Shown here: positions 40,816 through 52,851 of the stretch, one piece after another
Numbering within the stretch: position 1 is the stretch's first letter
How the letters are laid out: the number at the start of each line of letters is the position of its first letter
Assembly: GCF_029227915.1 (NCBI RefSeq)
Contig: NC_079883.1
Coordinates: 31,188,001-31,252,000, forward strand
From: Hydractinia symbiolongicarpus
Taxonomy: Eukaryota; Cnidaria; Hydrozoa; Anthoathecata; Hydractiniidae
Length of the DNA: 64,000 bases
Direction of reading: 5' to 3'
The notes under the pieces: model-generated
Seen by the model: only the letters and a program-made list of their open reading frames with translations
What the model was told of the DNA's origin: nothing
The model's database searches: none
Position numbers and translations under genes: made by a program

Positions 40816-43191
40816 AGCGTTTTAGTGGTGAAAAGATAATTTAAAAAATCGTTTTGGAAATGAGTTTACTCACAGGGTACTTTTTTTGTATACATTCGAC
40901 TATACGGGCCAAGCCCGGGATTTACGGGAAATCGCGGGTTTTTGTTGGCCGGCGATTAAACCACTTTCATTAAGCGTCTCATCAAAAATGAAAACATTTC
41001 TGAAAACTACAAGTCTCATGCGTTTTAGTGGTGAAAAAATAATTTAAAAAGTCGTTCATGAAGTGAGTTTACTCACTGGGTACTTTCTTTGTATACATTT
41101 GACTATACGGGCCGAGTACGGATTTACGGGAAGTCGCGGGTTTTTGTTTGCCTGCGATTAAACTTCTTTTATTCAGCGTCTCATCAAAAATGAAAACATT
41201 TTTAAAAACTACAAGTCTCATGGCCTTTAGTGGTGAAATAGTAGTTTAAAAAATCGTTCGGGAAATCAGTTTACACCCTGGGTACTTTCTTTGTATACTT
41301 TTGCCTATACGGGCCGAGTCCGGGATTTACGGGAAGTCGCGGGTTTTCGTTTGTCGGCGATTAAACTTCTTTTATTCAGCGTCTCATCAAAAATGAAAAC
41401 ATTTTTTAAAACTACAAGTCTCATGTGCTATAGTGGTGAAATAATAATTTAAAAAATCGTTCGGGAAATGAGTTTACTCCCTGGGTACTTTCTTTGTATA
41501 CTTTTGACTATACTGGCCGAGTCCGGATTTACGGGAAGTCGCGGGTTTTCGTTTGCCGGCGATTAAACCACTTTCATTAAGCGTCTCATCAAAAATGAAA
41601 ACATTTCTGAAAACTACAAGTCTCATGCGTTTTAGTGGTGAAAAAATAATTTAAAAAATCGTTCGGGAAATGAGTTTACTCCCTGGGTACTTTCTTTGTA
41701 TACTTTTGACTATACGGGCCGAGTCCGGCTTTACGGGAAAGCGCAGGTTTTCGTTTGCCGGCGATTAAACTTCTTTTGTTCAGCGTCTCATCAAAAATGA
41801 AAACATTTTTGAAAACTACAAGTCTGATGCGTTTTAGTAGTGAAAAAATAATTTAAAAAATCGTTCGGAAAATGAGTTTACTCCCTGGGTACTTTCTTTG
41901 TATACTTTTGACTATGCGGGCCGAGTCCGGGGTTTACGGGAAATGGCGGGTTTTCGTTTGCCGGCGATTAAACTTCTTTTATTCAGCGTCTGATCAAAAA
42001 TGAAAACATTTTTGAAAACTACAAGTCTCAAGCGTTTTAGTGGTGAAAAGATAATTTAAAAAATCGTTTTGGAAATGAGTTTACTCACAGGGTACTTTTT
42101 TTGTATACATTCGACTATACGGGCCAAGCCCGGGATTTACGGGAAATCGCGGGTTTTTGTTGGCCGGCGATTAAACCACTTTCATTAAGCGTCTCATCAA
42201 AAATGAAAACATTTCTGAAAACTACAAGTCTCATGCGTTTTAGTGGTGAAAAAATAATTTAAAAAGTCGTTCATGAAGTGAGTTTACTCACTGGGTACTT
42301 TCTTTGTATACATTTGACTATACGGGCCGAGTACGGATTTACGGGAAGTCGCGGGTTTTTGTTTGCCTGCGATTAAACTTCTTTTATTCAGCGTCTCATC
42401 AAAAATGAAAACATTTTTAAAAACTACAAGTCTCATGGCCTTTAGTGGGGAAATAGTAGTTTAAAAAATCGTTCGGGAAATCAGTTTACACCCTGGGTAC
42501 TTTCTTTGTATACTTTTGCCTATACGGGCCGAGTCCGGGATTTACGGGAAGTCGCGGGTTTTCGTTTGTCGGCGATTAAACTTCTTTTATTCAGCGTCTC
42601 ATCAAAAATGAAAACATTTTTTAAAACTACAAGTCTCATGTGCTATAGTGGTGAAATAATAATTTAAAAAATCGTTCGGGAAATGAGTTTACTCCCTGGG
42701 TACTTTCTTTGTATACTTTTGACTATACGGGCCGAGTCCGGATTTACGGGAAGTCGCGGGTTTTCGTTTGCCGGCGATTAAACCACTTTCATTAAGCGTC
42801 TCATCAAAAATGAAAACATTTCTGAAAACTACAAGTCTCATGCGGGCCGAGTCCGGGGTTTACGGGAAATGGCGGGTTTTCGTTTGCCGGCGATTAAACT
42901 TCTTTTATTCAGCGTCTGATCAAAAATGAAAACATTTTTGAAAACTACAAGTCTCAAGCGTTTTAGTGGTGAAAAGATAATTTAAAAAATCGTTTTGGAA
43001 ATGAGTTTACTCACAGGGTACTTTTTTTGTATACATTCGACTATACGGGCCAAGCCCGGGATTTACGGGAAATCGCGGGTTTTTGTTGGCCGGCGATTAA
43101 ACCACTTTCATTAAGCGTCTCATCAAAAATGAAAACATTTCTGAAAACTACAAGTCTCATGCGTTTTAGTGGTGAAAAAATAATTTAAAAA
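40815..43191. repeat. Leading part of the 5.09 kb superrepeat region
   Basis: The monomer with GTCGTTCATGAAGTGAG starts the recurrent module; it lies at 41051, 42266 and 43192. The first spacing, 1,215 bp, is six whole monomers. The second, 926 bp, is four whole monomers plus one truncated 115 bp monomer. Monomers include the GTTGGCCGGCG, TTTGCCTGCG, TTTGTCGGCG and CATGTGCTATAG classes. Confidence 0.9.
42780..42894. repeat. Truncated 115 bp monomer (1 of 4)
   Basis: Within CATTTCTGAAAACTACAAGTCTCATGCG the sequence jumps to GGGCCGAGTCCGGGGTTTAC. The 5 bases ATGCG at 42840-42844 are shared by both parents: CTCATGCGTTTT and ACTATGCGGGCC. By comparison with neighbouring full monomers, 87 bp are missing, leaving about 115 bp. 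Start and end are approximate because the phase is arbitrary; the junction is exact. Confidence 0.93.
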
Positions 43192-46100
43192 GTCGTTCAT
43201 GAAGTGAGTTTACTCACTGGGTACTTTCTTTGTATACATTTGACTATACGGGCCGAGTACGGATTTACGGGAAGTCGCGGGTTTTTGTTTGCCTGCGATT
43301 AAACTTCTTTTATTCAGCGTCTCATCAAAAATGAAAACATTTTTAAAAACTACAAGTCTCATGGCCTTTAGTGGTGAAATAGTAGTTTAAAAAATCGTTC
43401 GGGAAATCAGTTTACACCCTGGGTACTTTCTTTGTATACTTTTGCCTATACGGGCCGAGTCCGGGATTTACGGGAAGTCGCGGGTTTTCGTTTGTCGGCG
43501 ATTAAACTTCTTTTATTCAGCGTCTCATCAAAAATGAAAACATTTTTTAAAACTACAAGTCTCATGTGCTATAGTGGTGAAATAATAATTTAAAAAATCG
43601 TTCGGGAAATGAGTTTACTCCCTGGGTACTTTCTTTGTATACTTTTGACTATACTGGCCGAGTCCGGATTTACGGGAAGTCGCGGGTTTTCGTTTGCCGG
43701 CGATTAAACCACTTTCATTAAGCGTCTCATCAAAAATGAAAACATTTCTGAAAACTACAAGTCTCATGCGTTTTAGTGGTGAAAAAATAATTTAAAAAAT
43801 CGTTCGGGAAATGAGTTTACTCCCTGGGTACTTTCTTTGTATACTTTTGACTATACGGGCCGAGTCCGGCTTTACGGGAAATCGCAGGTTTTCGTTTGCT
43901 GGCGATTAAACTTCTTTTGTTCAGCGTCTCATCAAAAATGAAAACATTTTTGAAAACTACAAGTCTCATGCGTTTTAGTAGTGAAAAAATAATTTAAAAA
44001 ATCGTTCGGGAAATGAGTTTACTCCCTGGGTACTTTCTTTGTATACTTTTGAGTATACGGGCCGAGTCCGGGATTTACGGGAAATCGCAGGTTTTCGTTT
44101 GCCGGCGATTAAACTTCTTTTATTCAGCGTCTGATCAAAAATGAAAACCTTTATAAAAACTACAAGTCTCATGCGTTTTAGTGGTGAAAAAATAATTTAA
44201 AAAATCGTTCGGGAAATAAGTTTACTCCCCGGGTACTTTCTTTGTATACTTTTGACTATACGGGCCGAGTCCAGATTTACGGGAAGTCGCGGGTTTTCGT
44301 TTGCCGGCGATTAAACTTCTTTTATTCAGCGTCTCATCAAAAATGAAAACATTTTTAAAAACTACAAGTCTCATGCGTTTTAGTAGTGAAAAAATAATTT
44401 AAAAAATCGTTCGGAAAATGAGTTTACTCCCTGGGTACTTTCTTTGTATACTTTTGACTATGCGGGCCGAGTCCGGGGTTTACGGGAAATGGCGGGTTTT
44501 CGTTTGCCGGCGATTAAACTTCTTTTATTCAGCGTCTGATCAAAAATGAAAACATTTTTGAAAACTACAAGTCTCAAGCGTTTTAGTGGTGAAAAGATAA
44601 TTTAAAAAATCGTTTTGGAAATGAGTTTACTCACAGGGTACTTTTTTTGTATACATTCGACTATACGGGCCAAGCCCGGGATTGACGGGAAATCGCGGGT
44701 TTTTGTTGGCCGTCGATTAAACCACTTTCATTAAACGTCTCATCAAAAATGAAAACATTTCTGAAAACTACAAGTCTCATGCGTTTTAGTGGTGAAAAAA
44801 TAATTTAAAAAGTCGTTCATGAAGTGAGTTTACTCACTGGGTACTTTCTTTGTATACATTTGACTATACGGGCCGAGTACGGATTTACGGGAAGTCGCGG
44901 GTTTTTGTTTGCCTGCGATTAAACTTCTTTTATTCAGCGTCTCATCAAAAATGAAAACATTTTTAAAAACTACAAGTCTCATGGCCTTTAGTGGTGAAAT
45001 AGTAGTTTAAAAAATCGTTCGGGAAATCAGTTTACACCCTGGGTACTTTCTTTGTATACTTTTGCCTATACGGGCCGAGTCCGGGATTTACGGGAAGTCG
45101 CGGGTTTTCGTTTTTCGGCGATTAAACTTCTTTTATTCAGCGTCTCATCAAAAATGAAAACATTTTTTAAAACTACAAGTCTCATGTGCTATAGTGGTGA
45201 AATAATAATTTAAAAAATCGTTCGGGAAATGAGTTTACTCCCTGGGTACTTTCTTTGTATACTTTTGACTATACGGGCCGAGTCCGGATTTACGGGAAGT
45301 CGCGGGTTTTCGTTTGCCGGCGATTAAACCACTTTCATTAAGCGTCTCATCAAAAATGAAAACATTTCTGAAAACTACAAGTCTCATGCGTTTTAGTGGT
45401 GAAAAAATAATTTAAAAAATCCTTCGGGAAATGAGTGTACTCCCTGGGTACTTTCTTCGTATACTTTTGACTATACGGGCCGAGTCCGGGACTTACGGGA
45501 AATCGCAGGTTTTCGTTTGCCGGCGATTAAACTTCTTTTATTCAGCGTCTCATCAAAAATAAAAACATTTTTAAAAACTACAAGTCTCATGCGTTTTAGT
45601 GGTGAAAAAATAATTTAAAAAATCGTTCGGGAAATAAGTTTACTCCCTGGGTACTTTCTTTGTATACTTTTGACTATACGGGCCGAGTTCGGCTTTACGG
45701 GAAATCGCAGGTTTTCGTTTGCCGGCGATTAAACTTCTTTTGTTCAGCGTCTCATCGAAAATGAAAACATTTTTGAAAACTACAAGTCTCATGTGCTATA
45801 GTGGTGAAATAATAATTTAAAAAATCGTTCGGGAAATGAGTTTACTCCCTGGGTACTTTCTTTGTATACTTTTGACTATACTGGCCGAGTCCGGATTTAC
45901 GGGAAGTCGCGGGTTTTCGTTTGCCGGCGATTAAACCACTTTCATTAAGCGTCTCATCAAAAATGAAAACATTTCTGAAAACTACAAGTCTCATGCGTTT
46001 TAGTGGTGAAAAAATAATTTAAAAAATCGTTCGGGAAATGAGTTTACTCCCTGGGTACTCTCTTTGTATACTTTTGACTATACGGGCCGAGTCCGGCTTT

Positions 46101-47146
46101 ACGGGAAATCGCAGGTTTTCGTTTGCCGGCGATTAAACTTCTTTTATTCAGCGTCTCATCAAAAATGAAAACATTTTTAAAAACTACAAGTCTCATGGCC
46201 TTTAGTGGTGAAATAATAATTTAAAAAATCGTTCGGGAAATGAGTTTACTCCCTGGGTACTTTCTTTGTATACTTTTGACTATACGGGCCGAGTCCGGCT
46301 TTACGGGAAAGCGCAGGTTTTCGTTTGCCGGCGATTAAACTTCTTTTGTTCAGCGTCTCATCAAAAATGAAAACATTTTTGAAAACTACAAGTCTCATGC
46401 GTTTTAGTAGTGAAAAAATAATTTAAAAAATCGTTCGGAAAATGAGTTTACTCCCTGGGTACTTTCTTTGTATACTTTTGACTATGCGGGCCGAGTCCGG
46501 GGTTTACGGGAAATGGCGGGTTTTCGTTTGCCGGCGATTAAACTTCTTTTATTCAGCGTCTGATCAAAAATGAAAACATTTTTGAAAACTACAAGTCTCA
46601 AGCGTTTTAGTGGTGAAAAGATAATTTAAAAAATCGTTTTGGAAATGAGTTTACTCACAGGGTACTTTTTTTGTATACATTCGACTATACGGGCCAAGCC
46701 CGGGATTTACGGGAAATCGCGGGTTTTTGTTGGCCGGCAATTAAACCACTTTCATTAAGCGTCTCATCAAAAATGAAAACATTTCTGAAAACTACAAGTC
46801 TCATGCGTTTTAGTGGTGAAAAACTAATTTAAAAAGTCGTTCATGAAGTGAGTTTACTCACTGGGTACTTTCTTTGTATACATTTGACTATACGGGCCGA
46901 GTACGGATTTACGGGAAGTCGCGGGTTTTTGTTTGCCTGCGATTAAACTTCTTTTATTCAGCGTCTCATCAAAAATGAAAACATTTTTAAAAACTACAAG
47001 TCTCATGGCCTTTAGTGGTGAAATAGTAGTTTAAAAAATCGTTCGGGAAATCAGTTTACACCCTGGGTACTTTCTTTGTATACTTTTGCCTATACGGGCC
47101 GAGTCCGGATTTACGGGAAGTCGCGGGTTTTCGTTTGCCGGCGATT

Positions 47147-47261
47147 AAACCACTTTCATTAAGCGTCTCATCAAAAATGAAAACATTTCTGAAAACTACA
47201 AGTCTCATGCGGGCCGAGTCCGGGGTTTACGGGAAATGGCGGGTTTTCGTTTGCCGGCGAT
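47147..47261. repeat. Truncated 115 bp monomer (2 of 4)
   Basis: Same junction as the first truncated monomer, with ATGCG at 47207-47211. The preceding monomer differs from copy 1 in its upstream neighbour (TTTTGCCTATACGG, about 47.09 kb), so the flanks were rearranged after the junction formed. Confidence 0.93.
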
Positions 47262-47869
47262 TAAACTTCTTTTATTCAGCGTCTGATCAAAAATGAAAAC
47301 ATTTTTGAAAACTACAAGTCTCAAGCGTTTTAGTGGTGAAAAGATAATTTAAAAAATCGTTTTGGAAATGAGTTTACTCACAGGGTACTTTTTTTGTATA
47401 CATTCGACTATACGGGCCAAGCCCGGGATTTACGGGAAATCGCGGGTTTTTGTTGGCCGGCGATTAAACCACTTTCATTAAGCGTCTCATCAAAAATGAA
47501 AACATTTCTGAAAACTACAAGTCTCATGCGTTTTAGTGGTGAAAAAATAATTTAAAAAGTCGTTCATGAAGTGAGTTTACTCACTGGGTACTTTCTTTGT
47601 ATACATTTGACTATACGGGCCGAGTACGGATTTACGGGAAGTCGCGGGTTTTTGTTTGCCTGCGATTAAACTTCTTTTATTCAGCGTCTCATCAAAAATG
47701 AAAACATTTTTAAAAACTACAAGTCTCATGGCCTTTAGTGGTGAAATAGTAGTTTAAAAAATCGTTCGGGAAATCAGTTTACACCCTGGGTACTTTCTTT
47801 GTATACTTTTGACTATACGGGCCGAGTCCGGATTTACGGGAAGTCGCGGGTTTTCGTTTGCCGGCGATT

Positions 47870-47984
47870 AAACCACTTTCATTAAGCGTCTCATCAAAAA
47901 TGAAAACATTTCTGAAAACTACAAGTCTCATGCGGGCCGAGTCCGGGGTTTACGGGAAATGGCGGGTTTTCGTTTGCCGGCGAT
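47870..47984. repeat. Truncated 115 bp monomer (3 of 4)
   Basis: Same junction, ATGCG at 47930-47934, 723 bp (three monomers plus 115 bp) after the previous one. The two 723 bp modules are tandem copies. Confidence 0.93.
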
Positions 47985-48281
47985 TAAACTTCTTTTATTC
48001 AGCGTCTGATCAAAAATGAAAACATTTTTGAAAACTACAAGTCTCAAGCGTTTTAGTGGTGAAAAGATAATTTAAAAAATCGTTTTGGAAATGAGTTTAC
48101 TCACAGGGTACTTTTTTTGTATACATTCGACTATACGGGCCAAGCCCGGGATTTACGGGAAATCGCGGGTTTTTGTTGGCCGGCGATTAAACCACTTTCA
48201 TTAAGCGTCTCATCAAAAATGGAAACATTTCTGAAAACTACAAGTCTCATGCGTTTTAGTGGTGAAAAAATAATTTAAAAA

Positions 48282-51200
48282 GTCGTTCATGAAGTGAGTT
48301 TACTCACTGGGTACTTTCTTTGTATACATTTGACTATACGGGCCGAGTACGGATTTACGGGAAGTCGCGGGTTTTTGTTTGCCTGCGATTAAACTTCTTT
48401 TATTCAGCGTCTCATCAAAAATGAAAACATTTTTAAAAACTACAAGTCTCATGGCCTTTAGTGGTGAAATAGTAGTTTAAAAAATCGTTCGGGAAATCAG
48501 TTTACACCCTGGGTACTTTCTTTGTATACTTTTGCCTATACGGGCCGAGTCCGGGATTTACGGGAAGTCGCGGGTTTTTGTTTGTCGGCGATTAAACTTC
48601 TTTTATTCAGCGTCTCATCAAAAATGAAAACATTTTTTAAAACTACAAGTCTCATGTGCTATAGTGGTGAAATAATAATTTAAAAAATCGTTCGGGAAAT
48701 GAGTTTACTCCCTGGGTACTTTCTTTGTATACTTTTGACTATACTGGCCGAGTCCGGATTTACGGGAAGTCGCGGGTTTTCGTTTGCCGGCGATTAAACC
48801 ACTTTCATTAAGCGTCTCATCAAAAATGAAAACATTTCTGAAAACTACAAGTCTCATGCGTTTTAGTGGTGAAAAAATCATTTAAAAAATCGTTCGGGAA
48901 ATGAGTTTACTCCCTGGGTACTTTCTTTGTATACTTTTGACTATACGGGCCGAGTCCGGCTTTACGGGAAATCGCAGGTTTTCGTTTGCCGGCGATTAAA
49001 CTTCTTTTGTTCAGCGTCTCATCAAAAATGAAAACATTTTTGAAAACTACAAGTCTCATGCGTTTTAGTAGTGAAAAAATAATTTAAAAAATCGTTCGGG
49101 AAATGAGTTTACTCCCTGGGTACTTTCTTTGTATACTTTTGAGTATACGGGCCGAGTCCGGGATTTACGGGAAATCGCAGGTTTTCGTTTGCCGGCGATT
49201 AAACTTCTTTTATTCAGCGTCTGATCAAAAATGAAAACATTTATAAAAACTACAAGTCTCATGCGTTTTAGTGGTGAAAAAATAATTTAAAAAATCGTTC
49301 GGGAAATGAGTTTACTCCCCGGGTACTTTCTTTGTATACTTTTGACTATACGGGCCGAGTCCAGATTTACGGGAAGTCGCGGGTTTTCGTTTGCCGGCGA
49401 TTAAACTTCTTTTATTCAGCGTCTCATCAAAAATGAAAACATTTTTAAAAACTACAAGTCTCATGCGTTTTAGTAGTGAAAAAATAATTTAAAAAATCGT
49501 TCGGAAAATGAGTTTACTCCCTGGGTACTTTCTTTGTATACTTTTGACTATGCGGGCCGAGTCCGGGGTTTACGGGAAATGGCGGGTTTTCGTTTGCCGG
49601 CGATTAAACTTCTTTTATTCAGCGTCTGATCAAAAATGAAAACATTTTTGAAAACTACAAGTCTCAAGCGTTTTAGTGGTGAAAAGATAATTTAAAAAAT
49701 CGTTTTGGAAATGAGTTTACTCACAGGGTACTTTTTTTGTATACATTCGACTATACGGGCCAAGCCCGGGATTTACGGGAAATCGCGGGTTTTTATTGGC
49801 CGGCGATTAAACCACTTTCATTAAACGTCTCATCAAAAATGAAAACATTTCTGAAAACTACAAGTCTCATGCGTTTTAGTGGTGAAAAAATAATTTAAAA
49901 AGTCGTTCATGAAGTGAGTTTACTCACTGGGTACTTTCTTTGTATACATTTGACTATACGGGCCGAGTACGGATTTACGGGAAGTCGCGGGTTTTTGTTT
50001 GCCTGCGATTAAACTTCTTTTATTCAGCGTCTCATCAAAAATGAAAACATTTTTAAAAACTACAAGTCTCATGGCCTTTAGTGGTGAAATAGTAGTTTAA
50101 AAAATCGTTCGGGAAATCAGTTTACACCCTGGGTACTTTCTTTGTATACTTTTGCCTATACGGGCCGAGTCCGGGATTTACGGGAAGTCGCGGGTTTTCG
50201 TTTGTCGGCGATTAAACTTCTTTTATTCAGCGTCTCATCAAAAATGAAAACATTTTTTAAAACTACAAGTCTCATGTGCTATAGTGGTGAAATAATAATT
50301 TAAAAAATCGTTCGGGAAATGAGTTTACTCCCTGGGTACTTTCTTTGTATACTTTTGACTATACGGGCCGAGTCCGGATTTACGGGAAGTCGCGGGTTTT
50401 CGTTTGCCGGCGATTAAACCACTTTCATTAAGCGTCTCATCAAAAATGAAAACATTTCTGAAAACTACAAGTCTCATGCGTTTTAGTGGTGAAAAAATAA
50501 TTTAAAAAATCCTTCGGGAAATGAGTGTACTCCCTGGGTACTTTCTTCGTATACTTTTGACTATACGGGCCGAGTCCGGGACTTACGGGAAATCGCAGGT
50601 TTTCGTTTGCCGGCGATTAAACTTCTTTTATTCAGCGTCTCATCAAAAATAAAAACATTTTTAAAAACTACAAGTCTCATGCGTTTTAGTGGTGAAAAAA
50701 TAATTTAAAAAATCGTTCGGGAAATAAGTTTACTCCCTGGGTACTTTCTTTGTATACTTTTGACTATACGGGCCGAGTTCGGCTTTACGGGAAATCGCAG
50801 GTTTTCGTTTGCCGGCGATTAAACTTCTTTTGTTCAGCGTCTCATCGAAAATGAAAACATTTTTGAAAACTACAAGTCTCATGTGCTATAGTGGTGAAAT
50901 AATAATTTAAAAAATCGTTCGGGAAATGAGTTTACTCCCTGGGTACTTTCTTTGTATACTTTTGACTATACTGGCCGAGTCCGGATTTACGGGAAGTCGC
51001 GGGTTTTCGTTTGCCGGCGATTAAACCACTTTCATTAAGCGTCTCATCAAAAATGAAAACATTTCTGAAAACTACAAGTCTCATGCGTTTTAGTGGTGAA
51101 AAAATAATTTAAAAAATCGTTCGGGAAATGAGTTTACTCCCTGGGTACTTTCTTTGTATACTTTTGACTATACGGGCCGAGTCCGGCTTTACGGGAAATC

Positions 51201-52851
51201 GCAGGTTTTCGTTTGCCGGCGATTAAACTTCTTTTATTCAGCGTCTCATCAAAAATGAAAACATTTTTAAAAACTACAAGTCTCATGGCCTTTAGTGGTG
51301 AAATAATAATTTAAAAAATCGTTCGGGAAATGAGTTTACTCCCTGGGTACTTTCTTTGTATACTTTTGACTATACGGGCCGAGTCCGGCTTTACGGGAAA
51401 GCGCAGGTTTTCGTTTGCCGGCGATTAAACTTCTTTTGTTCAGCGTCTCATCAAAAATGAAAACATTTTTGAAAACTACAAGTCTCATGCGTTTTAGTAG
51501 TGAAAAAATAATTTAAAAAATCGTTCGGAAAATGAGTTTACTCCCTGGGTACTTTCTTTGTATACTTTTGACTATGCGGGCCGAGTCCGGGGTTTACGGG
51601 AAATGGCGGGTTTTCGTTTGCCGGCGATTAAACTTCTTTTATTCAGCGTCTGATCAAAAATGAAAACATTTTTGAAAACTACAAGTCTCAAGCGTTTTAG
51701 TGGTGAAAAGATAATTTAAAAAATCGTTTTGGAAATGAGTTTACTCACAGGGTACTTTTTTTGTATACATTCGACTATACGGGCCAAGCCCGGGATTTAC
51801 GGGAAATCGCGGGTTTTTGTTGGCCGGCGATTAAACCACTTTCATTAAGCGTCTCATCAAAAATGAAAACATTTCTGAAAACTACAAGTCTCATGCGTTT
51901 TAGTGGTGAAAAAATAATTTAAAAAGTCGTTCATGAAGTGAGTTTACTCACTGGGTACTTTCTTTGTATACATTTGACTATACGGGCCGAGTACGGATTT
52001 ACGGGAAGTCGCGGGTTTTTGTTTGCCTGCGATGAAACTTCTTTTATTCAGCGTCTCATCAAAAATGAAAACATTTTTAAAAACTACAAGTCTCATGGCC
52101 TTTAGTGGTGAAATAGTAGTTTAAAAAATCGTTCGGGAAATCAGTTTACACCCTGGGTACTTTCTTTGTATACTTTTGCCTATACGGGCCGAGTCCGAGA
52201 TTTACGGGAAGTCGCGGGTTTTCGTTTGTCGGCGATTAAACTTCTTTTATTCAGCGTCTCATCAAAAATGAAAACATTTTTTAAAACTACAAGTCTCATG
52301 TGCTATAGTGGTGAAATAATAATTTAAAAAATCGTTCGGGAAATGAGTTTACTCCCTGGGTACTTTCTTTGTATACTTTTGACTATACGGGCCGAGTCCG
52401 GATTTACGGGAAGTCGCGGGTTTTCGTTTGCCGGCGATTAAACCACTTTCATTAAGCGTCTCATCAAAAATGAAAACATTTCTGAAAACTACAAGTCTCA
52501 TGCGGGCCGAGTCCGGGGTTTACGGGAAATGGCGGGTTTTCGTTTGCCGGCGATTAAACTTCTTTTATTCAGCTTCTGATCAAAAATGAAAACATTTTTG
52601 AAAACTACAAGTCTCAAGCGTTTTAGTGGTGAAAAGATAATTTAAAAAATCGTTTTGGAAATGAGTTTACTCACAGGGTACTTTTTTTGTATACATTCGA
52701 CTATACGGGCCAAGCCCGGGATTTACGGGAAATCGCGGGTTTTTGTTGGCCGGCGATTAAACCACTTTCATTAAGCGTCTCATCAAAAATGAAAACATTT
52801 CTGAAAACTACAAGTCTCATGCGTTTTAGTGGTGAAAAAATAATTTAAAAA
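48282..52851. repeat. 5.09 kb superrepeat, copy 2 (4.57 kb version)
   Basis: The spacing pattern of the GTCGTTCATGAAGTGAG monomer is 1620, 2024, then 926 bp. The first two intervals equal copy 1, and single-base differences between the copies are few (for example AAAACCTTTAT at 44.14 kb versus AAAACATTTAT at 49.23 kb). The last interval replaces two 723 bp intervals, so the copy is 520 bp shorter: two whole monomers plus one 115 bp truncated monomer. Confidence 0.92.
52440..52554. repeat. Truncated 115 bp monomer (4 of 4)
   Basis: Same junction, ATGCG at 52500-52504. It carries a private GCTTCTGATC variant just downstream (about 52.57 kb), where the other three have GCGTCTGATC. Confidence 0.93.

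Larger units (their letters stand above)
43192..48281. repeat. 5.09 kb superrepeat, copy 1
   Basis: The GTCGTTCATGAAGTGAG monomer recurs at 43192, 44812, 46836, 47559 and 48282, with spacings of 1620, 2024, 723 and 723 bp. The following copy repeats this order. Other fixed points 5,090 bp apart are TTTGAGTATACGG (about 44.05 and 49.14 kb) and AATCCTTCGGG with CTTCGTATAC (about 45.42 and 50.51 kb). It contains two truncated 115 bp monomers, at 47.2 and 47.9 kb. Confidence 0.93.

Noticed and set aside
42780-52554. Insertion of foreign DNA at the four short monomers
   Set aside because: Both sides of each junction are satellite. The change is an 87 bp deletion at ATGCG, not an insertion, and there is no target-site duplication or terminal repeat.
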